Below, piece by piece: positions 27,891 to 39,509 of a stretch of 64,000 nucleotides of DNA. Within the stretch, counting starts at the first letter, position 1. The number at the start of each line of letters is the position of its first letter. The translations under genes were made by a program, and so were the position numbers. Source of the DNA: Prorocentrum cordatum (taxonomy: Eukaryota > Sar > Dinophyceae > Prorocentrales > Prorocentraceae); contig CAUYUJ010002742.1 in the NCBI GenBank assembly GCA_963575745.1, positions 1 through 64,000 on the forward strand. Reading direction: 5' to 3'. The notes below the pieces were generated by a model. The model was not told the DNA's origin and made no database searches. It saw nothing but the letters and a program-made list of their open reading frames with translations.

Positions 27891-27935
27891 CAACAACAAC
27901 AACAAACCACCACCACACTACCACCACAAACACCA
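27300..27935 (+). repeat. CCA/CAC microsatellite, about 640 bp
   Basis: CCA triplets with ACA and CCC interruptions and AACAACAAC runs. Frames are poly-His/Pro/Thr on plus and poly-Val/Trp/Gly on minus. Flanking DNA (27110-27245, 28050-28160) is rich in G6-8 and C6-8 runs with GTTCGAAC-type palindromes. Confidence 0.95.
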
Positions 27936-28179
27936 CCGTCGTCCTCGTCGATGCTTCCCGCCGCCGCCGCCCGCCGCCGCAGGCGCCGGCGCCGGCCCAG
28001 AAAAGGAAATTGTCGCCCCCGCCGCAGCCGCCGCCAGCCGAGGAGAGGCAGAGAGGAAAAGTAGGGGGGGGGGGTTCGAACCCCCCTCCTCCTCCGTAAC
28101 GGGAGGGGGGGGGGAGGGGGGTTCGACCCCCCCCCGCTCCATCCAGGGGGTGGCGGTGGCACAGAACGCGCTCTTTCCG

Positions 28180-28347
28180 TGGTCTGGGCGAGATGTTCTT
28201 AAAGCATTTCTGGCCGAGACCGTCTTGTTTTGACACGTCGGTCTCATGTTCTAAGAACATTGTTTTTGTGTTTCGAGCGTTTTGGGGTTCTACAAGCATC
28301 TCGTGGTAGGACTGTAGGAATGCTGGGACGGTCGGTCCTTGCTCAAA
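28180..28347 (+). repeat. Family F repeat, uninterrupted copy (empty site for LINE-1)
   Basis: Reads GTTTTGGGGTTCTACAAGC then ATCTCGTGGTAGGACTGTAG and AATGCTGGGACGGTCGGTCC. This aligns across the LINE-1 junction without a break, so it shows the pre-insertion structure. Confidence 0.75.
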
Positions 28348-28349
28348 CA

Positions 28350-29830
28350 TGAATACGGTGGTTTCCGGAGCACGCCTTGCGCGAACGTTCGTATCACGCG
28401 GCCGGTCTCGCGGATTGGGGGACCGTGTTCATGTACGTGGGGGGGCGCGTACATCCTACGTCGTTCGCGGGCTCCCTGCCGTCCGCGGACGAGTGAAGGA
28501 ACGAAGCAACCACAAAACTGACTGAGGCCAGGTATGCGCAGGGCGCGGCCCCGTTTCGTATGAAGCCTGCCTGCGCTCACACGAAGGTCTGGGGCCGAGT
28601 TGGGGCGCGTTCTTTTCGAGTTCGACATTGCCAGAACGAGCCCCGGTCATGCCGTCCAGTTGGTTCCTGGGCGCCCTCGCGGCGTTCCACGCAGGGCGCA
28701 GTCGCAGCCGCAGTCGCAGTGGCGGTCGGATCTCCACTTGCAAGGTTTTTGTTCCCTTTGGGGGTTGCCCTGCCTGATCCTCGCCCCTCCGCCCCGCCGG
28801 CGCCCGCCGCCGCCAGGGCTCGGGAGTTCTGGCTGGACGGCCTTCTCCGGCATGTCCCGGCCGCTGCCGCTGCCCAGCTTCCGGAACTATTGCGTGGCCC
28901 GCGAGGAGGGAGCCGCCTGCTCACCCTCCCGCTAAAGACCCTCTGTTCGGATGCAACTCCTGGGAGGTCAAATTCTGATTTTGCCGTGGTCCAAAATCCA
29001 GGCTAATCCGGCTTAGTCCTTCTTAGTCCGGTTCAATCCCGCTTAGTCCCGCTTGATCCGCGGCCTTATTTGGCGTAGAAGGCCCCAGTGGGGCTTGATT
29101 CTCCTTAGTCCTTCCGACGATAACCTCCCAGTATTTGCCTCCTAACCTTGGTCCTCCTTTGGCGACAACGGGCTTGATCGGGGGGGGCGGTCACGTCACG
29201 GTTCGCGCCAGCGCCGTCCGGGAATGTTCAAGGCTGGCTAATTTACAGACTGCGCCAGCACCGAGACGTGACCAGGGGGGAGGCGGGAAGGGGGGGGGCG
29301 GGTCCGGTCACGGGCGTGATCGCAAATCATCACAAGTGGGTTCCTCCTGCTCCCTCCTCGTCGCCAGGGAGGCTCGATGGTCTATGGAGCACCGGGTTGC
29401 CAATTCAGGTTTACTTCTGCAGTCTGCGCCAGCACCATTGGAACTCTCGGCGGCTCTCTGTGCACCTTGCCCCCCGCACACACACACACACACGGCAGGG
29501 CTCCTGTTGACGAGCACCCACGGATGTAGTTTTTCACATGTCTTCTGGAAAGGCCCACTGCCTCTGTCCAGCTCCTCACAGGAAGATGCAACGGAACATG
29601 GATTGTCGCCCTGGCCGCTGGCCCTTCTCTCCCTTCTCGGGTTAGGGCGAGGTACCCACGCGAGCAACAGAAGAGAAAAGGGGTCGATTGCGCGGACGTT
29701 CGCGCATGAGGTTCCAACGTAAGGCCGCGCGTATGCGCCCTCGCTTACGACGTGGCGTACTGCGCAGGTGTCCCGCGCAAGTCACCGCGTGAGGTCGCTA
29801 AGTATATCATCTCGCGTAGGATCGGCGTGA
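28350..29830. other. GC-rich region without a supported gene
   Basis: Contains a short tandem repeat of CGGCTTAGTC-like units at 29005-29075 and a CA run at 29478-29494. Open frames of up to about 195 codons overlap on both strands and show no domain. Nothing else is recognised. Confidence 0.45.
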
Positions 29831-30439
29831 CCCAAACATGTTCTAAATAATGTGTGCGTCGCCTTCCCAGGGGCGACGCGCGCACCGAGACATCTTATAG
29901 TACATGCGTTGTGGCGGGCGCTTTCTGGCCACACCGCTCGGGAAACGATATGCTACAAGATGGGTATACTGCGTGTTCTGGTTGGACGCGTGCCTCCAGG
30001 GAGGACGCGTAGGTATCAGCATGTCTCTGCGCGCCCCATAAGAGGCCCGCTCCATCTCGTCGCTCAGATGGGGAGACGGGGAGCCATGCTGGCCCGGCGG
30101 GCGCAGCGGTGGGCGTCGGAGGGCAGGGTGCGTTGCGGTGTCCTCGAGGGCCGAGGTGAACACGAACCGGCAGCTGCATGGGCCGGCACAGCAGCAAGGG
30201 AGAAGAAGATGAGGAGCAGACGAAGAAGAAGAAGAAGACGATGACTAATCATGTGAAGAAGACGAATAATAACAATCACAAGAATAATCATACTAGTAAG
30301 CACTATAATAATAGTCAGGACAGTACTAATACTAAGCATAATACGAACAACAATAACAAGAATGCGAATCCGAATAGCAACAATAGTAATACGAATATGC
30401 ATAATAAGAAGGACAACGACATATTAATGATAAAACGAA

Positions 30440-30866
30440 TAATAAGACTAGTAGTAGTAGTAGTAGTCGTAGTAGTAGTCGTAGTCGTAGTCGTAGTCGT
30501 AGTCGTAGTCGTAGTCGTAGTCGTAGTCGTAGTCGTAGTCGTAGTCGTAGTCGTAGTCGTAGTCGTAGTCGTAGTCGTAGTCGTAGTCGTAGTCGTAGTC
30601 GTAGTCGTAGTCGTAGTCGTAGTCGTAGTCGTAGTCGGAGTCGTAGTCGTAGTCGTAGTCGTAGTCGTAGTCGTAGTCGTAGTCGTAGTCGTAGTCGTAG
30701 TCGTAGTCGTAGTCGTAGTCGTAGTCGTAGTCGTAGTCGTAGTCGTAGTCGTAGTCGTAGTCGTAGTCTGAGTCGTAGTCGTAGTCGTAGTCGTAGTCGT
30801 AGTCGTAGTCGTAGTCGTAGTCGTAGTCGTAGTCGTAGTCGTAGTAGTCGTAGTAGTCGTAGTAGT
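30440..30866 (+). repeat. TCGTAG hexanucleotide microsatellite
   Basis: About 70 near-perfect units of GTAGTC with rare single-base variants, ending at the assembly gap. Preceded at 30200-30430 by A-rich AAGAAG/AATAAT sequence. Confidence 0.95.
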
Positions 30867-30966
30867 NNNNNNNNNNNNNNNNNNNNNNNNNNNNNNNNNN
30901 NNNNNNNNNNNNNNNNNNNNNNNNNNNNNNNNNNNNNNNNNNNNNNNNNNNNNNNNNNNNNNNNNN
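30867..30966. other. Assembly gap, 100 N
   Basis: Exactly 100 N, the usual placeholder for unknown length. It lies inside a TAG-type microsatellite, so true length is unknown. Confidence 0.99.
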
Positions 30967-31380
<414 letters not shown>

Positions 31381-31677
31381 GAAGAAGAAGAAGAAGAAAG
31401 TACACGGGCCTCCTCCCTCTCATGGGGCTTGATTCGATCCTGGGTTCGATCGGCCCCCGAGCAGGGCTGGCCTCCCCAGCCACCTGCGGCGGCCTCCGCC
31501 CGCGGAGTGTCCTCTTGGAGCTGTGGCGGGGTCCCCCCGGGCGGGGTGCCGACGCGGCAGCGACGCCGCCGCCGCCGAGGCTGAGCGCCGCCAGAGGCGC
31601 CCGAAATCGGCCGGCATGGAGCGATCGAGCGATCGAGGGGCCGTCGATCGCTCGAGCCTGAACGATCCATTCTCCTC

Positions 31678-31750
31678 CTACTCCCTCCTCCTCCTCCTCC
31701 TCCTCCTCCTCCCTCCCTCCCTCCCTCCCTCCCTCCTTCCCTCCCTCTAC
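31678..31750 (+). repeat. CCT and CCCT tract
   Basis: CCT then CCCT repeats immediately before composite repeat G, short copy. Confidence 0.85.
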
Positions 31751-31757
31751 AATTTCT

Positions 31758-32306
31758 CAATATGAATACTACTCTCCCTCTTCCCCTGATGACGGTTTGA
31801 AAGTATTAGCCCCCCCCCGCGTACTCTTTTTTTACACACAGGATTCCCCAGAGTTGGGTTTTCGCCTGCATTTGTTTCCAAAATGCTGCTCTCGCTGAGG
31901 CGCCGGCCTCATTTTCGGGCCCCGCTCGTTCCGAATCGTGCTCCCGCTGCAGCGCTGGCATCATTTCCGTGCTTCCGCTCGTTCCGAATCGTGCTCCCGC
32001 TGCAGCGCTGGCCTCATATCCGCGCTTCCGCTCGTTCCGACTCGTGCTCCCGCTGCAGCGCTGGCGTCATTTCCCGTGCCCTGCCACGGCATGCAATGCA
32101 GTGCTAGGTTGATATTACGTGTTGCGGTGCTCTTCTACGCCATGCCATGCCGTGCTCTACAATGCATCGCGTACCCTTTCGGGATCATTGCCCTGCATGA
32201 CATCCAACTGTGCGAGTAGAGAGGGGATCTACGCCATGGTAAGGGATGGGAGGGAGGGGTAGGATGTCAGATAGGACGCGAGCGTACCTAGCTTGCCCCC
32301 TCCCCT
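31758..32306 (+). repeat. Composite repeat G, short copy
   Basis: Same start (AATATGAATACTACTCTCCC) and same end (GATCTACGCCATGGTAAGGG to CTAGCTTGCCCCCTCCCC) as 24838-25700. It has about three CCGAATCGTGCTCCCGCTGC units and lacks the second half of the tandem region. Confidence 0.75.
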
Positions 32307-32519
32307 CCCTCCCTTCCCTCTCCCCCTCCCTCCCTCCCCCCCTCCCCTCCCCTCCCCTCCCCTCCCCCCCTCCCTCCCTCCGCCCAGGAGCGCGAGGGCC
32401 AGGGGAAGGACGACTGGCCAGCTCGCCCCCGCTTCGCCTGCCCCTCGAGGCTGGTCGCAGGCTTCTCGGCGCCCGTGGAGCTGGTCGGCGCCGCCGCCGC
32501 CGCCGCCGCCGTCGCCGTC

Positions 32520-32706
32520 GCCGTCCTCCTGCTGCTCCTCCTCCCCCTCCTCCTCCTCTTCCTCCTCCTCCTCCTCCTCCTTCTCCTCCTCCTCCTCCTC
32601 CTCCTCCTCCCCTCCTCCTCCTCCCCCTCCTCGACCTCGTCCTCCTCCTCCTCCTCCTCCTCCTCCTCCTCCTCCTCCTCCTCCTCCTCCTCCTCCTCCT
32701 CCTCCT
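32520..32706 (+). repeat. TCC microsatellite
   Basis: Long TCC run. A family A element follows 48 bp downstream. Confidence 0.95.
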
Positions 32707-32753
32707 AGTCGCCCTGCTCCCCTCTGAAAGGAGGAGGGTTCAGGGGAGGAATA

Positions 32754-32896
32754 GGTACCCATACTGCTACCCTTGCCTCGTTTTCCGCTTTTTGGGCATC
32801 CCGGGAGGCCCTCGTCGCCACCGCTGGATTCGCCTCGAAATTCTGGTCAGATCGCACCTTGGGAGTGGTCTGGGGAGTAGCGGTGGTATCGGTACC
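32754..32896. mobile_element. Family A MITE-like element, best copy
   Basis: Left end GGTACCCATACTGCTACCCT and right end GGGAGTAGCGGTGGTATCGG plus TACC form terminal inverted repeats. The interior matches 21730, 26283 and 36287. About 143 bp, no coding capacity. Confidence 0.7.
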
Positions 32897-33224
32897 TTTT
32901 GGTTTCCCCAGGGATGGGGGGGAGGGTCAGGAGCGGGAGGGGGAGACGGGGACTGCGACTTGCCAAGCTTACCCTGGCGTCCTTCCTCTTCGCCCCATCC
33001 TTGGCCGCTTTCGCTGGCCGCCCTCCGCTCGCAAAGCGTCGACATGGCCTTCCAAGGCCCTTGTATCCTTGTCGTGCGTCTTTATTATACAGGTTGACAG
33101 AATGGGATGGGAAGGGCTTTACTTACGTGTCTTACTGTTGTGCTTGTACGTATGTCTTTACCCAACCGAAGGGGAGAGGGGGTCGGGCGAGGCCAGGACG
33201 AGGACAAATCATGATGAATCCGTT

Positions 33225-33269
33225 CCAGAGCGTTCCGGAACGCTCTCAGACCGTTCCGGAACGCTCTGG
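33225..33269. repeat. Nested perfect palindrome
   Basis: Two arms of CCAGAGCGTTCCGGAACG pair exactly across a 9-base loop, and each arm carries its own palindrome CGTTCCGGAACG. It can form a cruciform or a strong RNA hairpin. Not tied to any gene; a protein-binding site is possible. Confidence 0.8.
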
Positions 33270-33497
33270 GAAGGCCGCGTCGCCCGAGACATCCTCTCAG
33301 AGCCGCCGGATCTCAGGGATTCTCGATTTGTGATCACCCGATGTTATCTTCGCCCTGGGTTCGTCTTAGAGGGCCCCGATTTGCCCGGTCCGAGTTTGTC
33401 TTGGTCTTGGCTTCCTCTGGCTCGTCCTCCGCACTGCACTGCGGAGGAGGAGTGCAGAGCGGGCCGAGAGCGGCGCAAGCACGAGACACGCCTCGGT

Positions 33498-33658
33498 ACA
33501 GTGGAACCCATGCCAAGAAACACCCTGCTTGCCTCCAGGGTGCCCTGGGTTTCTTGGGTTTCGATGGTTTTGCTATGGAAAGCGTGACGTTCCCACACCA
33601 AAAACAACTGAAGGTCCTGGGTTCTCAGGCTTGTGTTTCTTGTGGAAGGTTTTTTGTA
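33498..33658 (+). mobile_element. Family B element, copy 4
   Basis: ACAGTGGAACCCATGCCAAG to TTCTTGTGGAAGGTTTTTTG. A minus-strand copy lies 400 bp downstream (34054), giving a convergent pair. Confidence 0.65.
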
Positions 33659-34053
33659 GTCGAGCTCCTTCTGTAAGCGCTCAGGATCTCCCCCTCGGCC
33701 TGTGTTTGATTTGCTTTTGAGGGTGAACTTGCGGTCGCGGTGGTATTCACTGTGGCCACGCGCCTCGTCAGGGCCGCCGCCGTCGGTCCAGATTGATGCG
33801 GTTCGATTCGCCCGCCGGGGCCGCGGTTCCGCGCTTCGATTCGATTCGATGCGGCTCGGTTCGCCGGCGTCGGCCAGGGCGCGCGGCGATCCGACTTCGA
33901 TTCGATTCGGGACGACTCGCGGGCGATCCGATCCGTGTCCGACCTGGCCCGATCTCGCGGCTCGTACCAGCTCGGGCCCGCCTCGTCGTCACGGGGGCGA
34001 CGCAGAAGAACGGGTTCGTTTGTGCCGGCATTCGCGCGTACACTGGAGGCCAC

Positions 34054-34212
34054 GCCACAAGAAATTTCCCACGAGAAACCCAACCCTGAGACTCCACGAC
34101 GTCCATCGGTTTTTGGTGTGGGAACGTCACGCTTTCCATAGCAAAGCCATCGAAACCCAGGAAACCCAGGGCACCCTGGAGGCAAGCAGGGTGTTTTTCT
34201 GCATGGGAACCC
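34054..34212 (-). mobile_element. Family B element, copy 5, inverted
   Basis: The complement of 33498-33658 with some changes; contains GGGCACCCTGGAGGCAAGCA. Between the pair (33700-34050) is GC-rich sequence with GATTCG repeats and no gene. Confidence 0.65.
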
Positions 34213-34361
34213 GCTGTAACTTGCCCGCGCAGGGTCGCGCGTAAGCGCCCTCGTTACCAACGTAGCGTGCCACTCCGGCGGCCCGCGTAAGTCGCTGCGT
34301 AAGGTCGCTACATTCAGCAGAGACGAGGCGAGGCGCACCGGCCTGCGTATAGACCCACCGA

Positions 34362-34550
34362 AGAATGTCTAAAAACCGTTCGTGGTTTGCGCAACATGTT
34401 CTTCGAACATTTTTGGCTGGGACGGCCTTGTTTCAATGCATGGGCTTTGTGTTCTCAGAACACTGCTTTTGTTCTTAGAACATTCTCGGGTTCGAAGAAC
34501 CTTTCGTGGTAGGCCTACAGGACTGCCGGGACGCTTGGCCCCTGCTCAAA
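34362..34550 (+). repeat. Family F repeat, uninterrupted copy
   Basis: Contains AATGTCTAAAAACCGTTCGT, TGTTCTTAGAACATTCTCGG and TTCGTGGTAGGCCTACAGGA. A second relative of the LINE-1 empty site. Confidence 0.7.
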
Positions 34551-34921
34551 TTTTTGTCATCTCACAGGCCCGTCTTTTTTCGTCGCTCAGACGGGGAGGT
34601 GGGAAAAATCAGGCGGCGTCTCGTGTACGGGCGCAGGGTGGGACGCGGGCTGGCGCTCGTGCAGGCCTGGCGAGCGCAGTGGGCGTAGGGATCAGCTACA
34701 GAGCGTCTTTACCCCCAACGTTTTTTTTTTTTCGTAGAACGCACAAGCATGCAAATGCGTAGAGTGCCCCGTAGATTTGCGGAGCGTGCTACGCACTTTT
34801 CACAAACATTCGAAGGGCAAGTCAAGCTCTGGGTAAACAGCACTTCTGGCCAGTCGATCCTCTGCTCGAGCAGTGGTGAGCGTCGGAGGGGACCGCGCGT
34901 CGCCTTCTTCTCGGCGGCGAG

Positions 34922-34972
34922 CGAGGAGGAGGAGGAGGAGGAGGAGGAGGAGGAGGAGGAGGAGGAGGAGGG
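34922..34972 (+). repeat. GGA microsatellite
   Basis: About 16 GGA triplets. TCC tracts follow at 35150-35195. Confidence 0.9.
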
Positions 34973-35429
34973 GGGAAGTGAGAAGGAGAAGGCCTTCTCA
35001 GAAGGCGGTGGGACTTCTCAGAAGCCCTCGCGCCCTCTGAGAGCTTCGTCGGTGTGTCTTCGGGGAAGGCCCAGGCAGCTCCCCGGAAGGCTGGGGGACT
35101 TCCGAGCCTTCTTAGAGAGCCTTTTCCTCGTTTCCCCCCTCCCCTTCCTCCTCCTCCTCCTTCCTCCTCCTCCTCCTCCTCCTCCTCCTCCTCGCTCGCT
35201 CACCGCCAGTCTTCGTCGCCCACGGCGCCGGCGTCCCCGCCAGGTCAACGGGCCCCGGGCGTTCTCGGGCAGGAGCTTTCGGCGCCCCCCGCGGCGCCCC
35301 CGCGCCGCGTCGGCCTCGGCGGCTCTCGGCGGCCTCTCTCCGGTTTTTTTGTTGTGTGGTGCTCCGGGCCATCCCGTGGTGTTGCGCCCCCGGTTTGAAG
35401 AGAGAGCGCCTGGCGTTCTTCCCCGCCTC

Positions 35430-35691
35430 TCCTCCTCCCCCTCCTCCGTCCTCCTCCTTCTCCGTCCTCCTCCTCCTCCTCCTCCTCCTCCTCCTCCTCT
35501 CCTCCTCCTCCTCCTCCTCTTCTCCTCCTCTCCCTCTCCTCCTCGCTCCTCCTCTCCTTCTCCTCCTTCTCCTTCTTCTCCTCCCTCCTCCTCCTCCTCC
35601 TCCTCCCTCCTCCTCCTCGTCCTCCTCTTCCTCCTCCTCCTCCTCCTTCCTCCTTCCTCCTCTCCTCCTCCTCCTCCTCCTCCTCCTCCTC

Positions 35692-35722
<31 letters not shown>
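35430..35722 (+). repeat. TCC/CTT polypyrimidine microsatellite
   Basis: Nearly 300 bp of TCC with CTT and CCC interruptions. Poly-Leu, poly-Ser or poly-Pro frames only. Confidence 0.95.
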
Positions 35723-35723
<1 letters not shown>

Positions 35724-35937
35724 TCCGTCCTCCTATCCCTGCCTCTGCTCTTGGCTGGGGGCGGCGGTGGTGCGTCGTTCTCTGAGGCTGGGTTGTCTTG
35801 GCTTGTTTTTCATGTTAGAGAGGCTTGTTTGTCCAGGCACGCAACGTCGTCGCGAGTCACTCGCCGAGATGTGGTCGCAGGAAAAAACTTGCCCCTGCTC
35901 TCCGCATGTCCACCGTTTCGGCGCACCCCTCGCATGC

Positions 35938-36265
35938 TTCGTGGCCCCTTGGGGAGCTCCACCGAAGGCCCCAGTACCAGGGTCCACAGGGCGGCGCCGC
36001 CCCATTTTGGCGCAGCCTTTAACAGTTCGTGGCCCCATGGGGAGCTCCACCGAAGGCCCCAGTGGCAGGGTCACACAGCAGCGCCGCCCCATTTTGGCGC
36101 ACCTTTTTTAACAGTTCATGGCCCCATGGGGATCTCAGCCGAAGGATGGCGGCGCCGCCCCAGTTTGGCGCACCACTCACGCGATTTGTGGCCCCATAGG
36201 GAGTTCCATCGGTGCCACAACACAGTATTTACAAATGCATATGGTTGGTTTTTTCGCCGTGATCA
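35938..36265 (+). repeat. 90-bp satellite, small array A (4 diverged units)
   Basis: TTCGTGGCCCCATGGGGAGC-type units start at 35938, 36026, 36115 and 36185 (88, 89 and 70 bp apart). The array ends in TGCATATGGTTGG followed by a T-run and TTCGCC, the same boundary as the large array at 39085-39112. Confidence 0.8.
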
Positions 36266-36286
36266 TGCTTTTCGAGGGGTGGGAAA

Positions 36287-36424
36287 GGTACCTATGCCGC
36301 TACCCTTGACTTGTTTCCCCTTTTCTGAGGCCTCCTGGGAGGCCCTCGCCACTGCTGGATTCGCTTCGTATTCCTATTCAGAACGCGCCCCAGGAGAGGT
36401 CTGGGGAGTAGCGGTATGGGTACT
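36287..36424. mobile_element. Family A MITE-like element between the satellite arrays
   Basis: Left end GGTACCTATGCCGCTACCCT and right end GGGGAGTAGCGGTATGGGTA form inverted repeats. The interior is family A. It lies just downstream of array A. Confidence 0.7.
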
Positions 36425-36799
36425 TGTTGGTTTCCCCACGGAGGGAGGAGAGAGGGGAGGATGAAGGAAGGGGAAGATGTTTGGGGGGGTCAGCATCGTT
36501 CAACGTACACCAATCCCCACCGGGGCCATTGTTCATTACCTCATGATCACCAGACACCCCCAAGATCAAATTATTCAAATGAATTTTGGTGTCTGGGCTT
36601 TTCGTAGGCGCGCTCGGCGCCGACGCGCGCGCTCGCGATTGTCGAGCTCGTGTGACTTGCATGTCGGTGCGCTGTCACGGGCACGGCGGGGCAGTGCATT
36701 CCTTTGTTCCAGGTTGATCGCGGAGGGAAATCATGACGTATATTTTTCCCAACCATCCTGTGGTGTTGGGTCCTCGTTTTGAAGAGACGGTCCCCGCGT

Positions 36800-36895
36800 C
36801 CCTCTCCTCTCCTCTCCTCTCCTCTCCTCTCCTCTCCTCTCCTCTCCTCTCCTCTCCTCTCCTCTCCTCTCCTCTCCTCTCCTCTCCTCTCCTCC
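36800..36895 (+). repeat. CTCCT pentanucleotide microsatellite
   Basis: About 18 perfect TCCTC units, then TCC triplets. Confidence 0.95.
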
Positions 36896-36960
36896 TCCTC
36901 CCTCCTCCTCCTCCTCCCTCCTCCCCCTCTTCCTTGCGTTTCACCCGCCCAGTACAGCGT

Positions 36961-39115
36961 TTCGTAGCCCCATAGGGGCTCCGCCGAAGGCCCCAGTGCT
37001 GCCGCCCGCATGCGTCCCGCACACCCAATTCGGCACACCCCTCACACGTTTCGTGGCCCCATAGGGAGCCCCACCGAAGGCCCCAGTGCTGCCGCCCGCA
37101 TGCGTCCCGCACACCCAATTCGGCACACCCCTCACACGTTTCGTGGCCCCATAGGGAGCCCCACCGAAGGCCCCAGTGCTGCGGCCCGCATGCGTCCACG
37201 CACACCCAATTCGGCACACCCCTCACACGTTCGTGGCCCATAGGGAGCCCCACCGAAGGCCCCAGTGCTGCCGCCCCCGCATGCGTCCCGCACACCCAAT
37301 TCGGCACACCCCTCACACGTTTCGTGGCCCCATAGGAGCTCCACCGAAGGCCCCAGTGCTGCCGCCCGCATGCGTCCGCACACCCAATTCGGCATCACGT
37401 GGCCCGGGGAAGCCCCACCGAAGGCCCATGCTGCCGCCCGCACGTCACGCACACCCAATTCGGCACATCGTGGCCCCATAGGGAGAGGCCCCAGTGCTGC
37501 CCCGCATGCGTCGCGCACACCCAATTCGGCACACCCCTCACACGCTCGTGGCCCCATAGGGAGCCCACCGAAGGCCCCAGTGCTGCCGCCCGCATGCGTC
37601 CCGCACACCCATTCGGCACACCCCTCACACGTTTCGTGGCCCCATAGGGAGCTCCACCGAAGGCCCCAGTGCTGCCGCCCGCATGCGTCCGCACACCCAA
37701 TTCGGCACACCCCTCACACGTTTCGTGGCCCCATAGGGAGCTCCACCGAAGGCCCCAGTGGCTGCGCCCGCATGCGGTTCCACCCCCCATTCGGCACACC
37801 CCTCACACGTTTCGTGGCCCCATAGGGAGCTCCACCGAAGGCCCCAGTGCTGCGCCCGCATGCGGTTCCACCCCCCATTCTGGCACACCCCTCACACGTT
37901 TCGTGGCCCCATAGGGAGCCCCACCGAAGGCCCCAGTGCTGCGCCCGCATGCGTCCCCCACCCATTCGGCACACCCCTCACACTTTTCGTGGCCCCATAG
38001 GGAGCCCACCGAAGGCCCCAGTGCTGCGCCCGCATGCGTCCACCCACCCATTCTGGCACACCCCTCACACGTTTCGTGGCCCCATAGGGAGCTCCACCGA
38101 AGGCCCCAGTGCCCGCCATGCGTCCACACCCAATTCGGCACACCCCTCACACGTTTCGTGGCCCCATAGGGACCCACCGAAGGCCCCAGTGCTGCCGCCC
38201 GCATGCGTCACGCACACCCAATTCGGCACACCCCTCACACGTTTCGTGGCCCCATAGGGAGCTCCACCGAAGGCTTCAGTGGGTGTGCCCGCATGCGTCC
38301 CGCACGCCCATTTCTGCACACCCTTCACGCGCTTCGTGGCCCCATAGGGAGCTCCACCGAAGGCCCCAGTGGCGGCGCTCACATGCACATGCGCCCCGCA
38401 CACCCATTTCGGCACATCCCACATGTGTCGTGGCCCCATCATCCACCGGAGGCCCCATTGGCGGCGCTCACATGCGCCACCCACACCCACCCAATTCGGC
38501 ACACCCCTCACACGTTTCGTGGCCCCATAGGGAGCTCCACCGAAGGCCCCAGCGGCCGCGCTCACATGCGTCCCCGCCACCCATCCCGGCACGCCCCTCA
38601 CAACAACAGGTTTCGTGGCCCCATATAGAGCTCACCGAAGGCCCCAGTGGCACCGCCCGCATGCGTCACCACCCGCACCCAATTCGGCACACCCCTCACA
38701 CGTTCCGTGGCCCCATAGGGAGCTGCGCCGAAGGCCCCAGTGGCGGCGCTCACATGCGTCCCCGCCACACATTCCAGTGCACCCCTCACGCGCTTCGTGG
38801 CCCCATAGGGAGCTCCACCGAAGGCCCCAGTAGCGGCCCGTACATGCGTCTCCGCCACCCATCCCGGTACCCCCCCCCGCAGCAGCATCATGTTTCGGGG
38901 ACCCATAGGGACCTCCACTGGAGGCCCCACTGGCGGCCCTCACATTCGTTTCCGCCACCCATGTCGGCGCGCCCCGCGCGTGTTTCATGTCCCCATAGGG
39001 AGCTTCGCCGAATGCCCCGGTGGCACCCGTCTCGGCACACCCCTCACACGTTCCCTGAAGATGAAACCCGCAGCTGCGGTACTGACAACTGCATATGGTT
39101 GGGTTCTTCGCCAGG
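36961..39115 (+). repeat. 90-bp satellite, large array B (about 24 units)
   Basis: Two consecutive units at 37051 and 37141 are exactly 90 bp apart and almost identical. The unit contains TTCGTGGCCCCATAGGGAGC, CACCGAAGGCCCCAGTG and ACACCCAATTCGGCACACCC. Units 1-3 are near perfect. Those from about 37200 onward carry many one-base deletions and, after 38250, increasing substitutions. The open frames of 130-336 codons through it are a by-product: 90 is a multiple of three and the unit lacks stops in several frames. Single-base deletions move the frame, so it is not a repeat protein. It ends in the same TGCATATGGTTGG boundary as array A. Confidence 0.9.
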
Positions 39116-39244
39116 CTAATTGGGGGGCAGCGCCCCCCACATCTGAGGTTCAGATTGCCCCTGTGTGAAACTCGTACTGCTTGATTCTCAAGGTCAGCCT
39201 GCCCCCCCGGGGACCCTGGCGAGGCGTTCTGCCTGAGACTTCAG

Positions 39245-39350
39245 CACAACAATCATTTAGATTGGCCCGGTCTGAAATTCAGATTGGCCCAGTCTGAACT
39301 TCAGATTGGCCCAGTCTGAATTTCAGATTGCCCTGGTCTGAATGTCAAAT
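39245..39350 (+). repeat. Tandem repeat of about 25 bp (CAGATTGGCCCAGTCTGAAT)
   Basis: Four units, each with an internal dyad (CAGATTGGCC ... GGTCTGAA) that can form a small hairpin. A diverged unit is near 39152. Confidence 0.75.
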
Positions 39351-39509
39351 GTGATGGCTCCGCGTGGGAGAATTCTTCGGTTTGGTGCCGGTGCCCTCGG
39401 GACGAACGTGGTCGACGCTTGCTCTCTTGCGAGGTTGCCACATTGGACGTGACATTCCTCAATCAGAGCTTGCCTCTGTAGGGGTCCTAGCGGATTTAAG
39501 GGTAGGTGA

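Noticed and set aside
28060-28130. tRNA-like B box (GGGGTTCGAACCCC)
   Set aside because: The palindromic GTTCGAAC lies in G and C homopolymers and no acceptor stem, anticodon arm or A box can be drawn.
30178-30771. Poly-Val frame in the TCGTAG array
   Set aside because: Pure microsatellite translation running into an assembly gap.
36961-39115. CRISPR-like array
   Set aside because: Units are contiguous and similar over their whole 90 bp, with no unique spacers, and the DNA is eukaryotic.
38109-39119. 336-codon frame with 30-residue repeats (T-P-H-T-F-R-G-P-I-G)
   Set aside because: It follows from a 90-bp satellite whose length is a multiple of three. Single-base deletions shift the frame between units, and equally long frames occur in the other phases.
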